From NCBI RefSeq assembly GCF_001276715.1, contig NZ_LIUQ01000001.1:118829-182828 (forward strand): DNA of 64,000 nucleotides, read 5' to 3'. This DNA comes from Planktothricoides sp. SR001 (GTDB lineage Bacteria; Cyanobacteriota; Cyanobacteriia; Cyanobacteriales; Laspinemataceae). The number at the start of each line of letters is the position of its first letter. The first letter of the stretch is position 1. The translations under genes were made by a program, and so were the position numbers. Below the pieces are notes generated by a model. The model was not told where the DNA came from. It saw nothing but the letters and a program-made list of their open reading frames with translations, and did not search any database. Positions 52,398 to 61,083 of this stretch are shown here, one piece after another.

Positions 52398-53819
52398 TTA
52401 TAATCCTAAAATGAGTCGTGCCAAATTAAAGTAAATTAAAACGCCTAATACATCAACCGCCGTGGTGATAAAAGGAGCCGACATCAAGGCAGGATCTAAA
52501 CCTACTGACCGAAACAAAAATGGCAAGGCCGAACCAGACACGGAAGCTAACACCGAAATGGCAATTAAGCTAGTTCCTACGGCGATCGCCACAGGCAAAT
52601 TATTTTGCAAGAAATAAGCCCAAACCGTTGTTATGCTGCCTAAAATTAAGCCCAACAAAGCACCGGCTAAAGCTTCTCGCCCAATCACCTGAAGCGGCCC
52701 CATCATTCTAATGGTATCGGTATTTAAACCCCGAATCACCACCGTAGAAGATTGAGCGCCTACATTGCCCCCGGTTCCGGTCAGCAAAGGAATAAACGCT
52801 GCCAGCACCACCACCTCTTGCAGGAGTTCTCTTTGGGAGTTAATAATGCTCCCGGTGACTGTATTGGTGAGGAGCAATACAAATAACCAGACTACGCGAC
52901 GACGGGCTACGGTGAGTAAATTGGTTTGAAAATAATTATCTCCGTCGGATTGCACCCCACCTAACGCATAAATATCTTCTGTGGTTTCCTGTTCCAGGAT
53001 ATCGATCACGTCGTCCACGGTGATTACTCCCACCAGACGTTGCTCGCTATCCACCACCGGCACTGCCAAAAAGTCATAACGCTGAATCATCCGGGCTACT
53101 TCCTCTTGATCGGTGTCCGTGTGAACAAAGACCATATCACGAGCCATGATTTCGCTGATATATTCTGCGGGGTCAGAGATAACCAAATCTCTGAGGGACA
53201 CGATGCCGGTTAACCGACGGGCGTTATCGGTGACATATAAATAATAAACAACCTCGGCCACGGGTGCGAATTTGCGGATGCGCTCTAGGGCTTGACCAAC
53301 GGTAAGCTGTTCTTTGATGGACAGATACTCTGGAGTCATGATCCGCCCTGCTCTCCCCGCTTCATAACCTAATAGCAGGGCAGTGACTTGCCATTCCGCT
53401 GGGGACAGTTGGGCTCGCAGACGCCGAACGACTTTGGCGGGTAACTCATCAAATAGACGAGCGCGGTCATCCGGGGACATATTTTCTACAATGTCGAGGA
53501 CTTCCTGGCGCCGGAAATCTTCGAGCAGATTTTGCTGCACGGTTGAGTCAAGATGTTCATAGACTTCCGTGGCTTCATTTTTGGATAGCAAGCGAAAGGC
53601 GATCGCCTGCATTGCTTCTGGTAATCCTTCGATCGCTTCCGCCACATCAGCGGGCTGTACTGGCACCAAAATCGCTTTAGCACCTTTGAGGTCATTGACA
53701 TCTAAAAGCGCCTTTAGCTGCGATCGCACTAAATCCCGTATTTCTCTCCGCGAAATGGTTGTCGGAAGGGGAGAGATTACATTGTTATTATCAGTCAAAG
53801 CTGGCCTCCCTGGTTCCAT
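52398..53819 (-). CDS. mgtE: Magnesium transporter MgtE
   Basis: The 473-residue protein has the MgtE N domain (about 30-150, ending EWQVTALLLGYE), two CBS domains (about 150-275, including IMTPEYLSIKEQLTVGQALE and YDFLAVPVVDSEQRLVGVITVDDVIDILEQE), the plug helix, and five membrane helices. The pore motif PLLTGTGGNVGAQSSTVVIRGL is the signature of the family. It imports Mg2+ and is gated by Mg2+ bound to the CBS and N domains. An alternative TTG start would remove the first 8 residues. It lies 45 bases upstream of the WD40 gene. Confidence 0.95.
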   Translation of the reverse strand: MEPGRPALTDNNNVISPLPTTISRREIRDLVRSQLKALLDVNDLKGAKAILVPVQPADVAEAIEGLPEAMQAIAFRLLSKNEATEVYEHLDSTVQQNLLEDFRRQEVLDIVENMSPDDRARLFDELPAKVVRRLRAQLSPAEWQVTALLLGYEAGRAGRIMTPEYLSIKEQLTVGQALERIRKFAPVAEVVYYLYVTDNARRLTGIVSLRDLVISDPAEYISEIMARDMVFVHTDTDQEEVARMIQRYDFLAVPVVDSEQRLVGVITVDDVIDILEQETTEDIYALGGVQSDGDNYFQTNLLTVARRRVVWLFVLLLTNTVTGSIINSQRELLQEVVVLAAFIPLLTGTGGNVGAQSSTVVIRGLNTDTIRMMGPLQVIGREALAGALLGLILGSITTVWAYFLQNNLPVAIAVGTSLIAISVLASVSGSALPFLFRSVGLDPALMSAPFITTAVDVLGVLIYFNLARLILGL

Positions 53820-54086
53820 TCCGATTAAATGGGGTGGTTAGTTTTATCTAGCAGATAATTTCTTTAGAATAGCAATGATGAGATATTTCTTAAATCCCTT
53901 GTCTGGGATTTTGATTGGGCAAGGGAGGAGTGATGGGTGAAAATTTTACCCGGTAATTTTCACCCCACTTCAGACAGATAACACAGAGGGTAATCTATCC
54001 TTGTATTTTCGGTCTGAAGTGGTGAATTAGCAACAGCAAAAACCCTTGAATTACCTCAGATATTACCGAAAAAATTAGGGTTTTTT

Positions 54087-55448
54087 CTAGGGTTTTTTCT
54101 GAAGCCAAACTTTCATGCCTTCAATTCTTAATCCTTGCCCCCTTGTCCCACAGTAATCACCGTTGAAACAGACTGAAGAATCACCAATATTCTGAATATG
54201 GGCGACATAATAGACATTATATTGATGGGCTTTTTCTCCAGTTAGTCGGATGGCAAAACCTTCCATGCGTTTTCCGCTGCCACGAGTCCCTAAAAATTGA
54301 CCTTGGGGCGTCCAAGGAGTATCCCCAATCCCTTCCAGGTGCCCCATGTATTCCAAACTTAAACCAGGAATGGGCGGTTCAATATTAATGGCAAACCCTT
54401 CGATCCGCAGTGCTTTGCCCCGGGTTCCGGCAAATTCATCGTGACCAAATAGGCGATCGCCCAACCGTTCTATGTAAACCAGGACTTTTAATCCTTGAGA
54501 CTCGCCGACAGTGGGTGGGCTAGGGTTCTTTTGCTCGGATAAAGGCATCGACCCAAAGACCAAAGGTTCTGCCACTTTTGCCGGTTGGCTTGTCCCCGGT
54601 TGCTTTGGCGGTTCTTCATAACTGGGCAAAATAATCACATCCGGGGAATTGATCTGTGTTATGGGTGGTTTTAACACGGACTCTTCCGGCTGAGGCGCAT
54701 TGCCCACGGTTCCCGCTTCGGAAAGAATCAGCACTTCGGGAAAGTTTTGCTTTGATGGCGCCGGGGGTGCAGGAGTGGCAGTGGTTGACTGATTCGCCAC
54801 CGTTGACACCGAGGGAATGGTCATGTCTATAGTTAATTTTCCTCGTGCCGCTGCCACTGTCAGGGATTTGCTGAATGCACGAGTCACGATTTCCACTAAA
54901 ATTCCCCAGCGATCGTCGCTTAAACCTGACGGTGGGTTAATTAAGGTTAGCAACCCAGCAAACGGATGATCTCCTGAGTTCAAAGTCTGTACGGGTTGCG
55001 GTAAAGCATCAGCGGGCGCTTGGGCAATTAGCCGCCGCAGTTCTCTGGCTTTGGCTTTGGCGTCTTCCAAGGGGGGAAACTTAGGATCGTCACTATGAGC
55101 GATCGCTAATACTTGGTCAAGAATTTTTAACGCCGTTTCCCGCTCGCCCACCGATGGCGCCCCTGAAGCCTCCAACGCTTCTAAGATATTCTCAATATCT
55201 TTCAGGGAGGTGATTTGCGGTGGCATCGGTGGTTTCGGCAAAGATTTAGCCAATTCCCTGGCTTGATCTCGCAAAGCCGCAAACTCTTGGCGATAGGCGC
55301 TTAACTGTTCTAATAGCAGTTCTGCCGGAGGGACTCCAGCATCTTTGAGTTCAATGGCAGCTTGAGCCATTCTTGCCCCTAATCCGGGCTTTCGTTCGGT
55401 TAGCTGTGTGAGTTTTTCGCGCAAGGCTTTATATTGTTGGTTCATCAA
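54087..55448 (-). CDS. Protein with three C-terminal ChW-type repeats
   Basis: The 453-residue protein has no signal peptide. Residues about 1-200 are helical and charged, 200-310 are Pro/Thr-rich. The last 140 residues hold three related units: LVYIERLGDRLFGHDEFAGTR with GKALRIEGFAI, YMGHLEGIGDTPWTPQGQF with GSGKRMEGFAI, and YVAHIQNIGDSSVCFNGDYCGTR with GLRIEGMKVWL. This GTRG-x-x-x-RIEG pattern is that of clostridial hydrophobic (ChW) repeats, mostly known from surface proteins of Clostridium and actinobacteria. The first Met pair (MMNQQYKAL) is the likely start. Function is unknown. Confidence 0.75.
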   Translation of the reverse strand: MMNQQYKALREKLTQLTERKPGLGARMAQAAIELKDAGVPPAELLLEQLSAYRQEFAALRDQARELAKSLPKPPMPPQITSLKDIENILEALEASGAPSVGERETALKILDQVLAIAHSDDPKFPPLEDAKAKARELRRLIAQAPADALPQPVQTLNSGDHPFAGLLTLINPPSGLSDDRWGILVEIVTRAFSKSLTVAAARGKLTIDMTIPSVSTVANQSTTATPAPPAPSKQNFPEVLILSEAGTVGNAPQPEESVLKPPITQINSPDVIILPSYEEPPKQPGTSQPAKVAEPLVFGSMPLSEQKNPSPPTVGESQGLKVLVYIERLGDRLFGHDEFAGTRGKALRIEGFAINIEPPIPGLSLEYMGHLEGIGDTPWTPQGQFLGTRGSGKRMEGFAIRLTGEKAHQYNVYYVAHIQNIGDSSVCFNGDYCGTRGQGLRIEGMKVWLQKKP

Positions 55449-55609
55449 TCATTTCTCGCAGACGTTCCCATCTTTAATTCTGCCTTGCTCGGTACACAGT
55501 TGAAACAGTTGAGGCAATTATAACCAATTACCAACCAGTACATAAGCAGCCCAAACCGCACCATCAAAGCCGCAGAAGAGCGATCGTCGTTTACTACGAA
55601 CCCCATCGG

Positions 55610-57049
55610 TTAATCTACTAATTTTTTAATTTCACCATAGGCACGATAAAATTGACCTCTATCCGATTCGCGAAGTTCGGCCACAAGATACCGCGCTCCT
55701 TCTTCGCGGATATTACGAGGAAACTGAACGTTCCAGTCAGGATTGTAACCGGAAGAAATGGCGCGAACTCGCAATTTTTCGCCCTCACGAATACAGCGAA
55801 CCACAACTCCTTCGGTTGCCTCGGAGATATGTTCAAGAGCAATAGTTTCAAGAGCATTGGAAACCGTCGTTCCCGGCTGTTTTGGCGCTTGCAGTTTCGC
55901 GGTTTGGGGTAAGTTTCCTTCTCGTGCCGATTGAATGGCGGTTTCACTAACATCAATACAGGCGAGATAGCCGCTAGTTGTCACCAGGTAGAGTCGCTGA
56001 TTTCGCCATTGCATTGATAGGGCAGAACCGCATCCCGTCGCCAGTTTCCACAGTCGTTTTCCGGAGCGATCAAAACAATAGATAGACGAACAGTTGTCTC
56101 CGGCAAAAATATAGTTGCCCTGGAAATCTGTCGCACAAGAATATACTGCTGCATCGCATTTACATTGGGCGCGATTCTCTCCTTGTTTGCTAAATTCGTA
56201 AACAAAATGTCTTGCCGTTCCCCCATAGACGCTTTCGGCTTCTTGCCAGCCAAATAATACGCTACCTTCGGTATTTTGATGCCATTGCACTCGTCCGGCT
56301 TCTAAGTCATAGCAAGTGACACCTTGGCTATGTCCGTGATAAACACCATTGCGATCGCAGCGCACCATCCAACCATATTTTCCTTGGGATAATCGCGTCC
56401 AGTGAAACTCATCTTCAGGATGGAACAATGCCACTTGTCCTTGTGCGTCGGAAACCGCTAACAACCCATCGTAAATATCCAGCCAGAAAATATCGACATT
56501 TTCCTCAATTTCATAAGCCAAACGGGGAATTTTGCCCGACAAATCGTAAACGTTCCCATCATCGCATCCAGCGTAAAACCAGACATCATCAGCGACGAGA
56601 CATTTCACCCCGTCCGGTAGTTGAAACTGATTGATCACCTGCCCTTGGAAATCGAGGGCAAAGACTCGTCCTTCTTGGTTTCCTACCCAACAGGCAAATT
56701 CACTAATAAAAATGCCGAAGGCTACTGCCCCTGAATCGAACTTCCATAATACGGGGGCAGAACGGGCGGTAGACTGGCTGCTGGTGGTTTCGCGCCGCGT
56801 GACGGAGCGTTTCTGGCGAACTCCCTTCACCGCACGTTCGTAGCCTTTGCTTAGTTTTTCTTTGATTTTCTTATCGGCAGCGGCTTTGGCTTTTTCTGGG
56901 GTGGGATAATCGCTAGTTTGGATGCGTCCCTGATCGCCGATCCGTCCGTAGCGAATAATGACTTGGGTTTCTTTGATTGTTATTTCATAAAACTTGTGCG
57001 AAACCCCTTGTTCTTCGGACAATTCCAGGTAAGTGATCTCTTCGGTCAT
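55610..57049 (-). CDS. WGR domain protein with C-terminal beta-propeller
   Basis: The 479-residue protein starts with a WGR domain (residues about 1-80: HKFYEITIKETQVIIRYGRIGDQGRIQ, then KAKAAADKKIKEKLSKGY), a module found in PARPs and in bacterial MolR-like proteins that can bind nucleic acid ends. Residues about 100-380 form a PQQ/WD-like propeller (VWFYAGCDDGNVYDLSG, YIFAGDNCSSIYCFDRSGKRLWKL). The C-terminal segment (VVRCIREGEKLRVRAIS...) is conserved-looking but unnamed. WGR plus propeller combinations occur in several cyanobacteria; the role is not known. Confidence 0.82.
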   Translation of the reverse strand: MTEEITYLELSEEQGVSHKFYEITIKETQVIIRYGRIGDQGRIQTSDYPTPEKAKAAADKKIKEKLSKGYERAVKGVRQKRSVTRRETTSSQSTARSAPVLWKFDSGAVAFGIFISEFACWVGNQEGRVFALDFQGQVINQFQLPDGVKCLVADDVWFYAGCDDGNVYDLSGKIPRLAYEIEENVDIFWLDIYDGLLAVSDAQGQVALFHPEDEFHWTRLSQGKYGWMVRCDRNGVYHGHSQGVTCYDLEAGRVQWHQNTEGSVLFGWQEAESVYGGTARHFVYEFSKQGENRAQCKCDAAVYSCATDFQGNYIFAGDNCSSIYCFDRSGKRLWKLATGCGSALSMQWRNQRLYLVTTSGYLACIDVSETAIQSAREGNLPQTAKLQAPKQPGTTVSNALETIALEHISEATEGVVVRCIREGEKLRVRAISSGYNPDWNVQFPRNIREEGARYLVAELRESDRGQFYRAYGEIKKLVD

Positions 57050-57483
57050 AATTTTTTTCTCCGGTAGTTAATCGGGCGATCGACACACTAAGGTCTAAAA
57101 TTCCAGGATACTCCGTTATTTATTCTCTCGTTACCCTCGTGACTTAGCAGACACCGGACGCATTAATGGATTGTGTTCGCACCTAGACCGTCTCTTGAGT
57201 CGCGCTGCCCTATCCAAACGGGGCACAAGTATTAGAGTAGTAACATTACTAAATCCCCTGCCCAGTAAGGTTTCAGGGCTCGGCAAAAATTCCCCTTGAG
57301 GAGGCGATCGCTTTTTCCCCAAAAAACCAAATTATCTGTTAAAAATCTTCAGAATTCGCCAATTTTTGAGAAACTAAGTCAGAACAATCCTGTCTGACAG
57401 CTTCTCTGCTTAGTGCTATGGTTCAAAGGCAGGGGAAGAGACCCCTGGAGGATTGTACAAATCATCATTGGTGAGGTGTGATT
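57050..57483. other. Divergent region between the WGR gene and the CAAD gene
   Basis: No gene is supported. A GCGATCGC-rich tract and CAGGGGAAGAGACCCCTGG (57430-57450, dyad GGGG...CCCC) precede the CAAD gene; GAGG at 57473-57476 is its ribosome site. Confidence 0.5.
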
Positions 57484-57924
57484 ATGGATCCTGAAATGAA
57501 GCCAACATCAGAAATGGCCGATGTGGAAACGATGGATATGGATGTGAATACGGACGACTCCGGTTCACTCAGTACCGTTGCCTCTAAAGAAGAATCGGGG
57601 CAACAATGGGACAATATCAAGAATACGGTGGTCGATATCTTATCTGAACTGCCGGATTATGTGGGTGGTTTTTTCAACCAATACCAGAAACCCATTGTCA
57701 CTGTGACCCTTTTGATCGCCGTTTTAGTCACCATTAAAGTGACCTTTGCGGTGGTGGATGCAGTGAACGAGATTCCCCTGTTGTCGCCAATTTTTGAGTT
57801 AGTTGGGATGGGCTACTCGATCTGGTTTATTTACCGTTATATGCTGCGGGCTTCTACTCGTCAGGAGTTGTGGCAAGAAATTAATGGGATTAAAAGCCAG
57901 TATCTCGGAGCAAAAGACGAGTAG
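57484..57924 (+). CDS. CAAD-domain thylakoid protein (CurT-like)
   Basis: Start ATG at 57484 (GAGG seven bases upstream) is preferred over GTG at 57478. The product has an acidic N-terminal tail, an amphipathic segment (LSELPDYVGGFFNQY), two membrane helices (IVTVTLLIAVLVTIKVTFAVV and LVGMGYSIWFIYRYML) and a short C-terminal amphipathic helix (RQELWQEINGIKSQYLG). This is the CAAD/CURT1 domain. The cyanobacterial homologue CurT bends thylakoid membranes and helps photosystem II biogenesis. A terminator follows. Whether this paralogue is CurT itself needs a tree. Confidence 0.85.
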   Translation: MDPEMKPTSEMADVETMDMDVNTDDSGSLSTVASKEESGQQWDNIKNTVVDILSELPDYVGGFFNQYQKPIVTVTLLIAVLVTIKVTFAVVDAVNEIPLLSPIFELVGMGYSIWFIYRYMLRASTRQELWQEINGIKSQYLGAKDE

Positions 57925-57965
57925 TCTTTGCCGAACTTGACTTAATTTCTGCCCCCAAATCAGTA

Positions 57966-57991
57966 AAGGGCGGATGATTAGATCCGCCCTT
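57966..57991. terminator. Terminator between the CAAD gene and aroA
   Basis: AAGGGCGGAT (57966-57975), loop GATTAG, ATCCGCCCTT (57982-57991), then GTTGAATTG. A perfect 10-base stem between convergent genes. Confidence 0.8.
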
Positions 57992-58027
57992 GTTGAATTG
58001 AAAGAAAACGGCGATCGCCCTTGTTGG

Positions 58028-59356
58028 TTATCCGCCGATCGCCTCTTGTAAGGTGCTGGTAAATTCCGGGTAAGAAATGGCAGCGGCTTCGGCCCGATGA
58101 ATGGTGGTGGTGTCTTTGGCGCATAAAGCCGCGATCGCCAAACTCATGGCCACCCGATGATCGTCGTGACTATCCACCTCGGTGCCAGTTAACGGGGTGC
58201 CGCCGGTAATTTCTAAGCCATCGGGCAATTCGGTGACGCGGGCACCCAGGCGGTTTAACTGGGTGGCCATCACTTGCAGGCGATCGCTTTCTTTCACCCG
58301 TAACTCCGCAGCATCGCGAATCACCGTTGTCCCCCGCGCAAAAATAGCGGCTACGGCCAAAATCGGAATTTCATCAATTAAACGGGGAATAATATCACCC
58401 GCGATCGTACAAGCTTTAAGCTGACTGTGGCGCACTCGTAAGTCCGCCACCGGCTCACCAGCCACCACTCGCTGATTAATCAATTCAATGTCTGCATCCA
58501 TCATCGCCAAGGCTTCCAGGATGCCGGTGCGCGTGGGATTTACGCCCACATTTTCCACGATTAATTCTGACCCAGGCGCGATCGCCGCCCCCACCAGCCA
58601 AAATGCTGCCGAACTGATATCCCCAGGAACGACCACCGGCTGACCCTGTAACTGTGCTTGACCTGTCACCGTGACACTATGGGTTTCCGGATCCACCTGA
58701 ATCTCCGCGCCAAACGCTTTGAGCATTCGTTCACTGTGATCCCGAGACAGGGCTGGTTCTGTCACCGTAGTTTGACCTTCGGCCATTAACCCAGCTAACA
58801 GGATGCAGGATTTAACTTGGGCTGAGGCAATGGGCGAATGATAATGAATCCCTTGGAGTCGCTGACCTTGGATTGCCAGAGGCGCCAAAGCATTACCCTG
58901 CCGTCCCCAAATTTGCGCCCCCATTTGTTGCAACGGCTTGACCACACGAGACATAGGGCGCGATCGCAACGAATGATCCCCCGTCATGGTAAAAAACTTA
59001 TCAGGATGGCTGGCAAGAATCCCCAACATTAAACGCATAGTTGTGCCAGAGTTGCCACAGTCTAAAATATCCGTGGGTTCTTGCAAATTCCCTAAGCCTA
59101 CCCCGCGTACCCGCACCAGTTGGGTATTCAGTTCAGAAATTTCCGCGCCGAGGCGGCGAAAACATTGGGCGGTACTGCGGGGATCTTCTCCCAGGAGAAG
59201 TCCTTCAATGGTGGTTTCTCCAGTGGCGATCGCTCCTAACATCAAAGCGCGATGAGAGATCGATTTATCTCCCGGCACTCTGATATTTCCGTGCAAGCAG
59301 CGATCGGCACTCGGTCGAATACTCAAATCTTTTTGATTGGCTGTGATGTCCGTCAT
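58028..59356 (-). CDS. aroA: 3-phosphoshikimate 1-carboxyvinyltransferase (EPSP synthase)
   Basis: Start taken at [19 protein letters not shown] (59356); the longer frame from 59407 adds 17 residues without support. The 442-residue enzyme shows [20 protein letters not shown] (shikimate and PEP sites), [17 protein letters not shown] and [21 protein letters not shown]. It joins shikimate 3-phosphate and phosphoenolpyruvate in the chorismate pathway. The active-site stretch has Gly-Asn-Ser-Gly-Thr-Thr and not the Ala-substituted form, as judged by eye, so the class cannot be fixed. Single gene. Confidence 0.96.
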   Translation of the reverse strand: MTDITANQKDLSIRPSADRCLHGNIRVPGDKSISHRALMLGAIATGETTIEGLLLGEDPRSTAQCFRRLGAEISELNTQLVRVRGVGLGNLQEPTDILDCGNSGTTMRLMLGILASHPDKFFTMTGDHSLRSRPMSRVVKPLQQMGAQIWGRQGNALAPLAIQGQRLQGIHYHSPIASAQVKSCILLAGLMAEGQTTVTEPALSRDHSERMLKAFGAEIQVDPETHSVTVTGQAQLQGQPVVVPGDISSAAFWLVGAAIAPGSELIVENVGVNPTRTGILEALAMMDADIELINQRVVAGEPVADLRVRHSQLKACTIAGDIIPRLIDEIPILAVAAIFARGTTVIRDAAELRVKESDRLQVMATQLNRLGARVTELPDGLEITGGTPLTGTEVDSHDDHRVAMSLAIAALCAKDTTTIHRAEAAAISYPEFTSTLQEAIGG

Positions 59357-59602
59357 AACGATAAAAAGCGGGATTGGGCTAAACTGATCAATAAGAGCCC
59401 TAGACATCGTACCACTGCAACTCCCCGGATCGCCTGACTAATTAATTGTTTATAAATTATGGTGATTTCCACAAATCACCCTGGGAAAATCAAAACTGAA
59501 ATCAAAACTAATTATGTCCAACTCTGAATAAATTAATCCCCAAATCCTGTTAACAACTTGATATTAAAGCTTCCCTCATCTCTGTCACCTAAAAACCAAA
59601 CC

Positions 59603-60103
59603 ATGAATTTTATGCTCACTCATCGTCGCAAACCTGTCTCCCTATCGCTGATTTCTACCGACCTGCCCGTTTGGTCTGCGGTAGACACTGCCGCCACCCT
59701 CTATCAAAAAGATCAAGATCGCTTTCATCTGCTCTTGACAGAACCGGCAATTTATGATAAAATATATAGCCTAAATTCTACCGAAGTGGCCACCCTCCCC
59801 GCTCCACCGAAATCTCGTCTCCTGTGGTTAGAATTTTCCCCTTATCGAGCGACGATGACCATGCAAGGCAACGGAGAATATAGTTACCGTCATCTTTGGG
59901 AACGAGGAATGTACGGGATTAGCCGCTACTGGATCCAAAATAAAACCGACGGGGCTACAGACCAGATGCGCTTGCGAAACTATACTCGCAGCCTGACCCT
60001 GACCGGACGCCCCATCCCGGACTATCTCCGTTTAGAATATGAACTCTGGTCAGGTAAAGTCCAGTTAGGTCGCTATATTCTTAACTTGGAAATTCATCAT
60101 TAA
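59603..60103 (+). CDS. Conserved hypothetical protein
   Basis: ATG at 59603 (MNFMLTHRRKPVSLSLISTD) is taken over the TTG at 59558. The 166-residue protein has no signal or membrane helix. Notable patterns are LLWLEFSPYRATMTMQGNGEYSYRHLWERGMYG and YLRLEYELWSGKVQLGRYILNL, rich in aromatic residues and probably beta-rich. No family was recognised. It is flanked by repeats and not in an operon. Confidence 0.6.
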   Translation: MNFMLTHRRKPVSLSLISTDLPVWSAVDTAATLYQKDQDRFHLLLTEPAIYDKIYSLNSTEVATLPAPPKSRLLWLEFSPYRATMTMQGNGEYSYRHLWERGMYGISRYWIQNKTDGATDQMRLRNYTRSLTLTGRPIPDYLRLEYELWSGKVQLGRYILNLEIHH

Positions 60104-60248
60104 CCGCCGCGATCGCCTATTTTTTCTGTTACTGGTTATTGGTTATTAGTTATTGGTTACTCGTTAGGTGATTCTCCTAAAGAGTAACCGCCCCCAGTCG
60201 ATGGCGGGTTCTCCCCGCGATCGCGGCATCTCCGCACCCCCGCATTCC

Positions 60249-60725
60249 CTACGGTGATGGCACCTTACAATAGCGATTGATTTGCTTAGAGAGTGACTCA
60301 GCTTCTTGGGAGGCTTGACTAATGGACAACCGAGCTTGAGTCACCTTGAGTCTTGCTTGTTTGACTTGCGGCAAGGTGACTTCTAGGGTCGATTTATTCA
60401 CTATGGCGATCGCCGCACTGGTCTGAGCAAAGGCATCGCCATAGATTTGATAAATCTGCACAAATTGGGAGCGAAACTCTTGCAGTTTTTCGTCTGTCAC
60501 CGCCAACTTTTCTAATTCTTGCCTAAGAAGCTTTAAACTATTCGCTTTTTGGGAAATCGCCTTGCCATCATTGAGAGCAACATTCGTCAACAGGTCGTTC
60601 CCTTGGTTGAGCATCGTCATCAGTGGACGACATTCGGCCAAAGGTCTGTGAGTACAACTGGACAAGACCACAGTCAGCAAAACGCTAACGGGAATAATTT
60701 TTTCAAGTGGGGCAAGAAGCGGCAT
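60249..60725 (-). CDS. Lipoprotein with helical domain, unknown function
   Basis: A 158-residue protein with a lipoprotein signal (VSVLLTVVLSSC, lipobox LSSC at about residues 21-24). The mature part is almost wholly helical (MTMLNQGNDLLTNVALNDG, LKLLRQELEKLAVTDEKLQEFRSQF), with two further Cys residues. It would be anchored in a membrane facing the periplasm. A conserved-looking but unnamed cyanobacterial protein. Confidence 0.65.
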   Translation of the reverse strand: MPLLAPLEKIIPVSVLLTVVLSSCTHRPLAECRPLMTMLNQGNDLLTNVALNDGKAISQKANSLKLLRQELEKLAVTDEKLQEFRSQFVQIYQIYGDAFAQTSAAIAIVNKSTLEVTLPQVKQARLKVTQARLSISQASQEAESLSKQINRYCKVPSP

Positions 60726-60784
60726 GGAAGATTTACCAAAAATTAAGAAGTAATTAATTTACCTAGTATTCTGATGGAATCTAT

Positions 60785-60820
60785 GAAGCCGAGGGACAGA
60801 ATAATCTGTCTCTCGGCTTC
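60785..60820 (+). terminator. Strong hairpin with T-tract on the plus strand
   Basis: GAAGCCGAGGGACAGA (60785-60800) pairs with TCTGTCTCTCGGCTTC (60805-60820), then TTTATTTTCTTT. A textbook intrinsic terminator for plus-strand transcription, yet no plus-strand gene lies nearby; it may block antisense transcription or end an unseen small RNA. Confidence 0.7.
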
Positions 60821-60847
60821 TTTATTTTCTTTAATGTTCGGTCAAGG

Positions 60848-61061
60848 TTACAGCGGTTTTTAGATTAATAAACCACAGCCGGCGGGGATAGAAATCCCCG
60901 CCTAATGTCGCGCAAGTCGGATAAATCCGACTAGGAAGTTTATATTAAAAGAATTTCAGTCGGTTTTAACCGCCTGTAGGGGTCAACGGCCGTTGACCCC
61001 TACAGGCGGGAATTCATTCCCCGGCGGTTAATGTGGTTTACTCAGTAGAAAACCGCTGTAA
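60848..61061. mobile_element. MITE-like element, 214 bp, with 13-base perfect terminal inverted repeats
   Basis: TTACAGCGGTTTT (60848-60860) and AAAACCGCTGTAA (61049-61061) are the ends. Inside are nested hairpins: GGCGGGGATAGAAATCCCCGCC, GTCGGATAAATCCGAC and a 34-base perfect palindrome around CAACGGCCGTTG (about 60974-61007). No coding capacity. The AGCGGTTTT ends resemble those at 39.2 and 50.16 kb. Confidence 0.8.
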
Positions 61062-61083
61062 GGGCTTATTGGCGATCGCATCA

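Noticed and set aside
57131-57322. Minus-strand frame of 63 residues upstream of the CAAD gene
   Set aside because: No ribosome site, unlike any recognised family, and Arg/Pro-rich composition typical of a chance frame.
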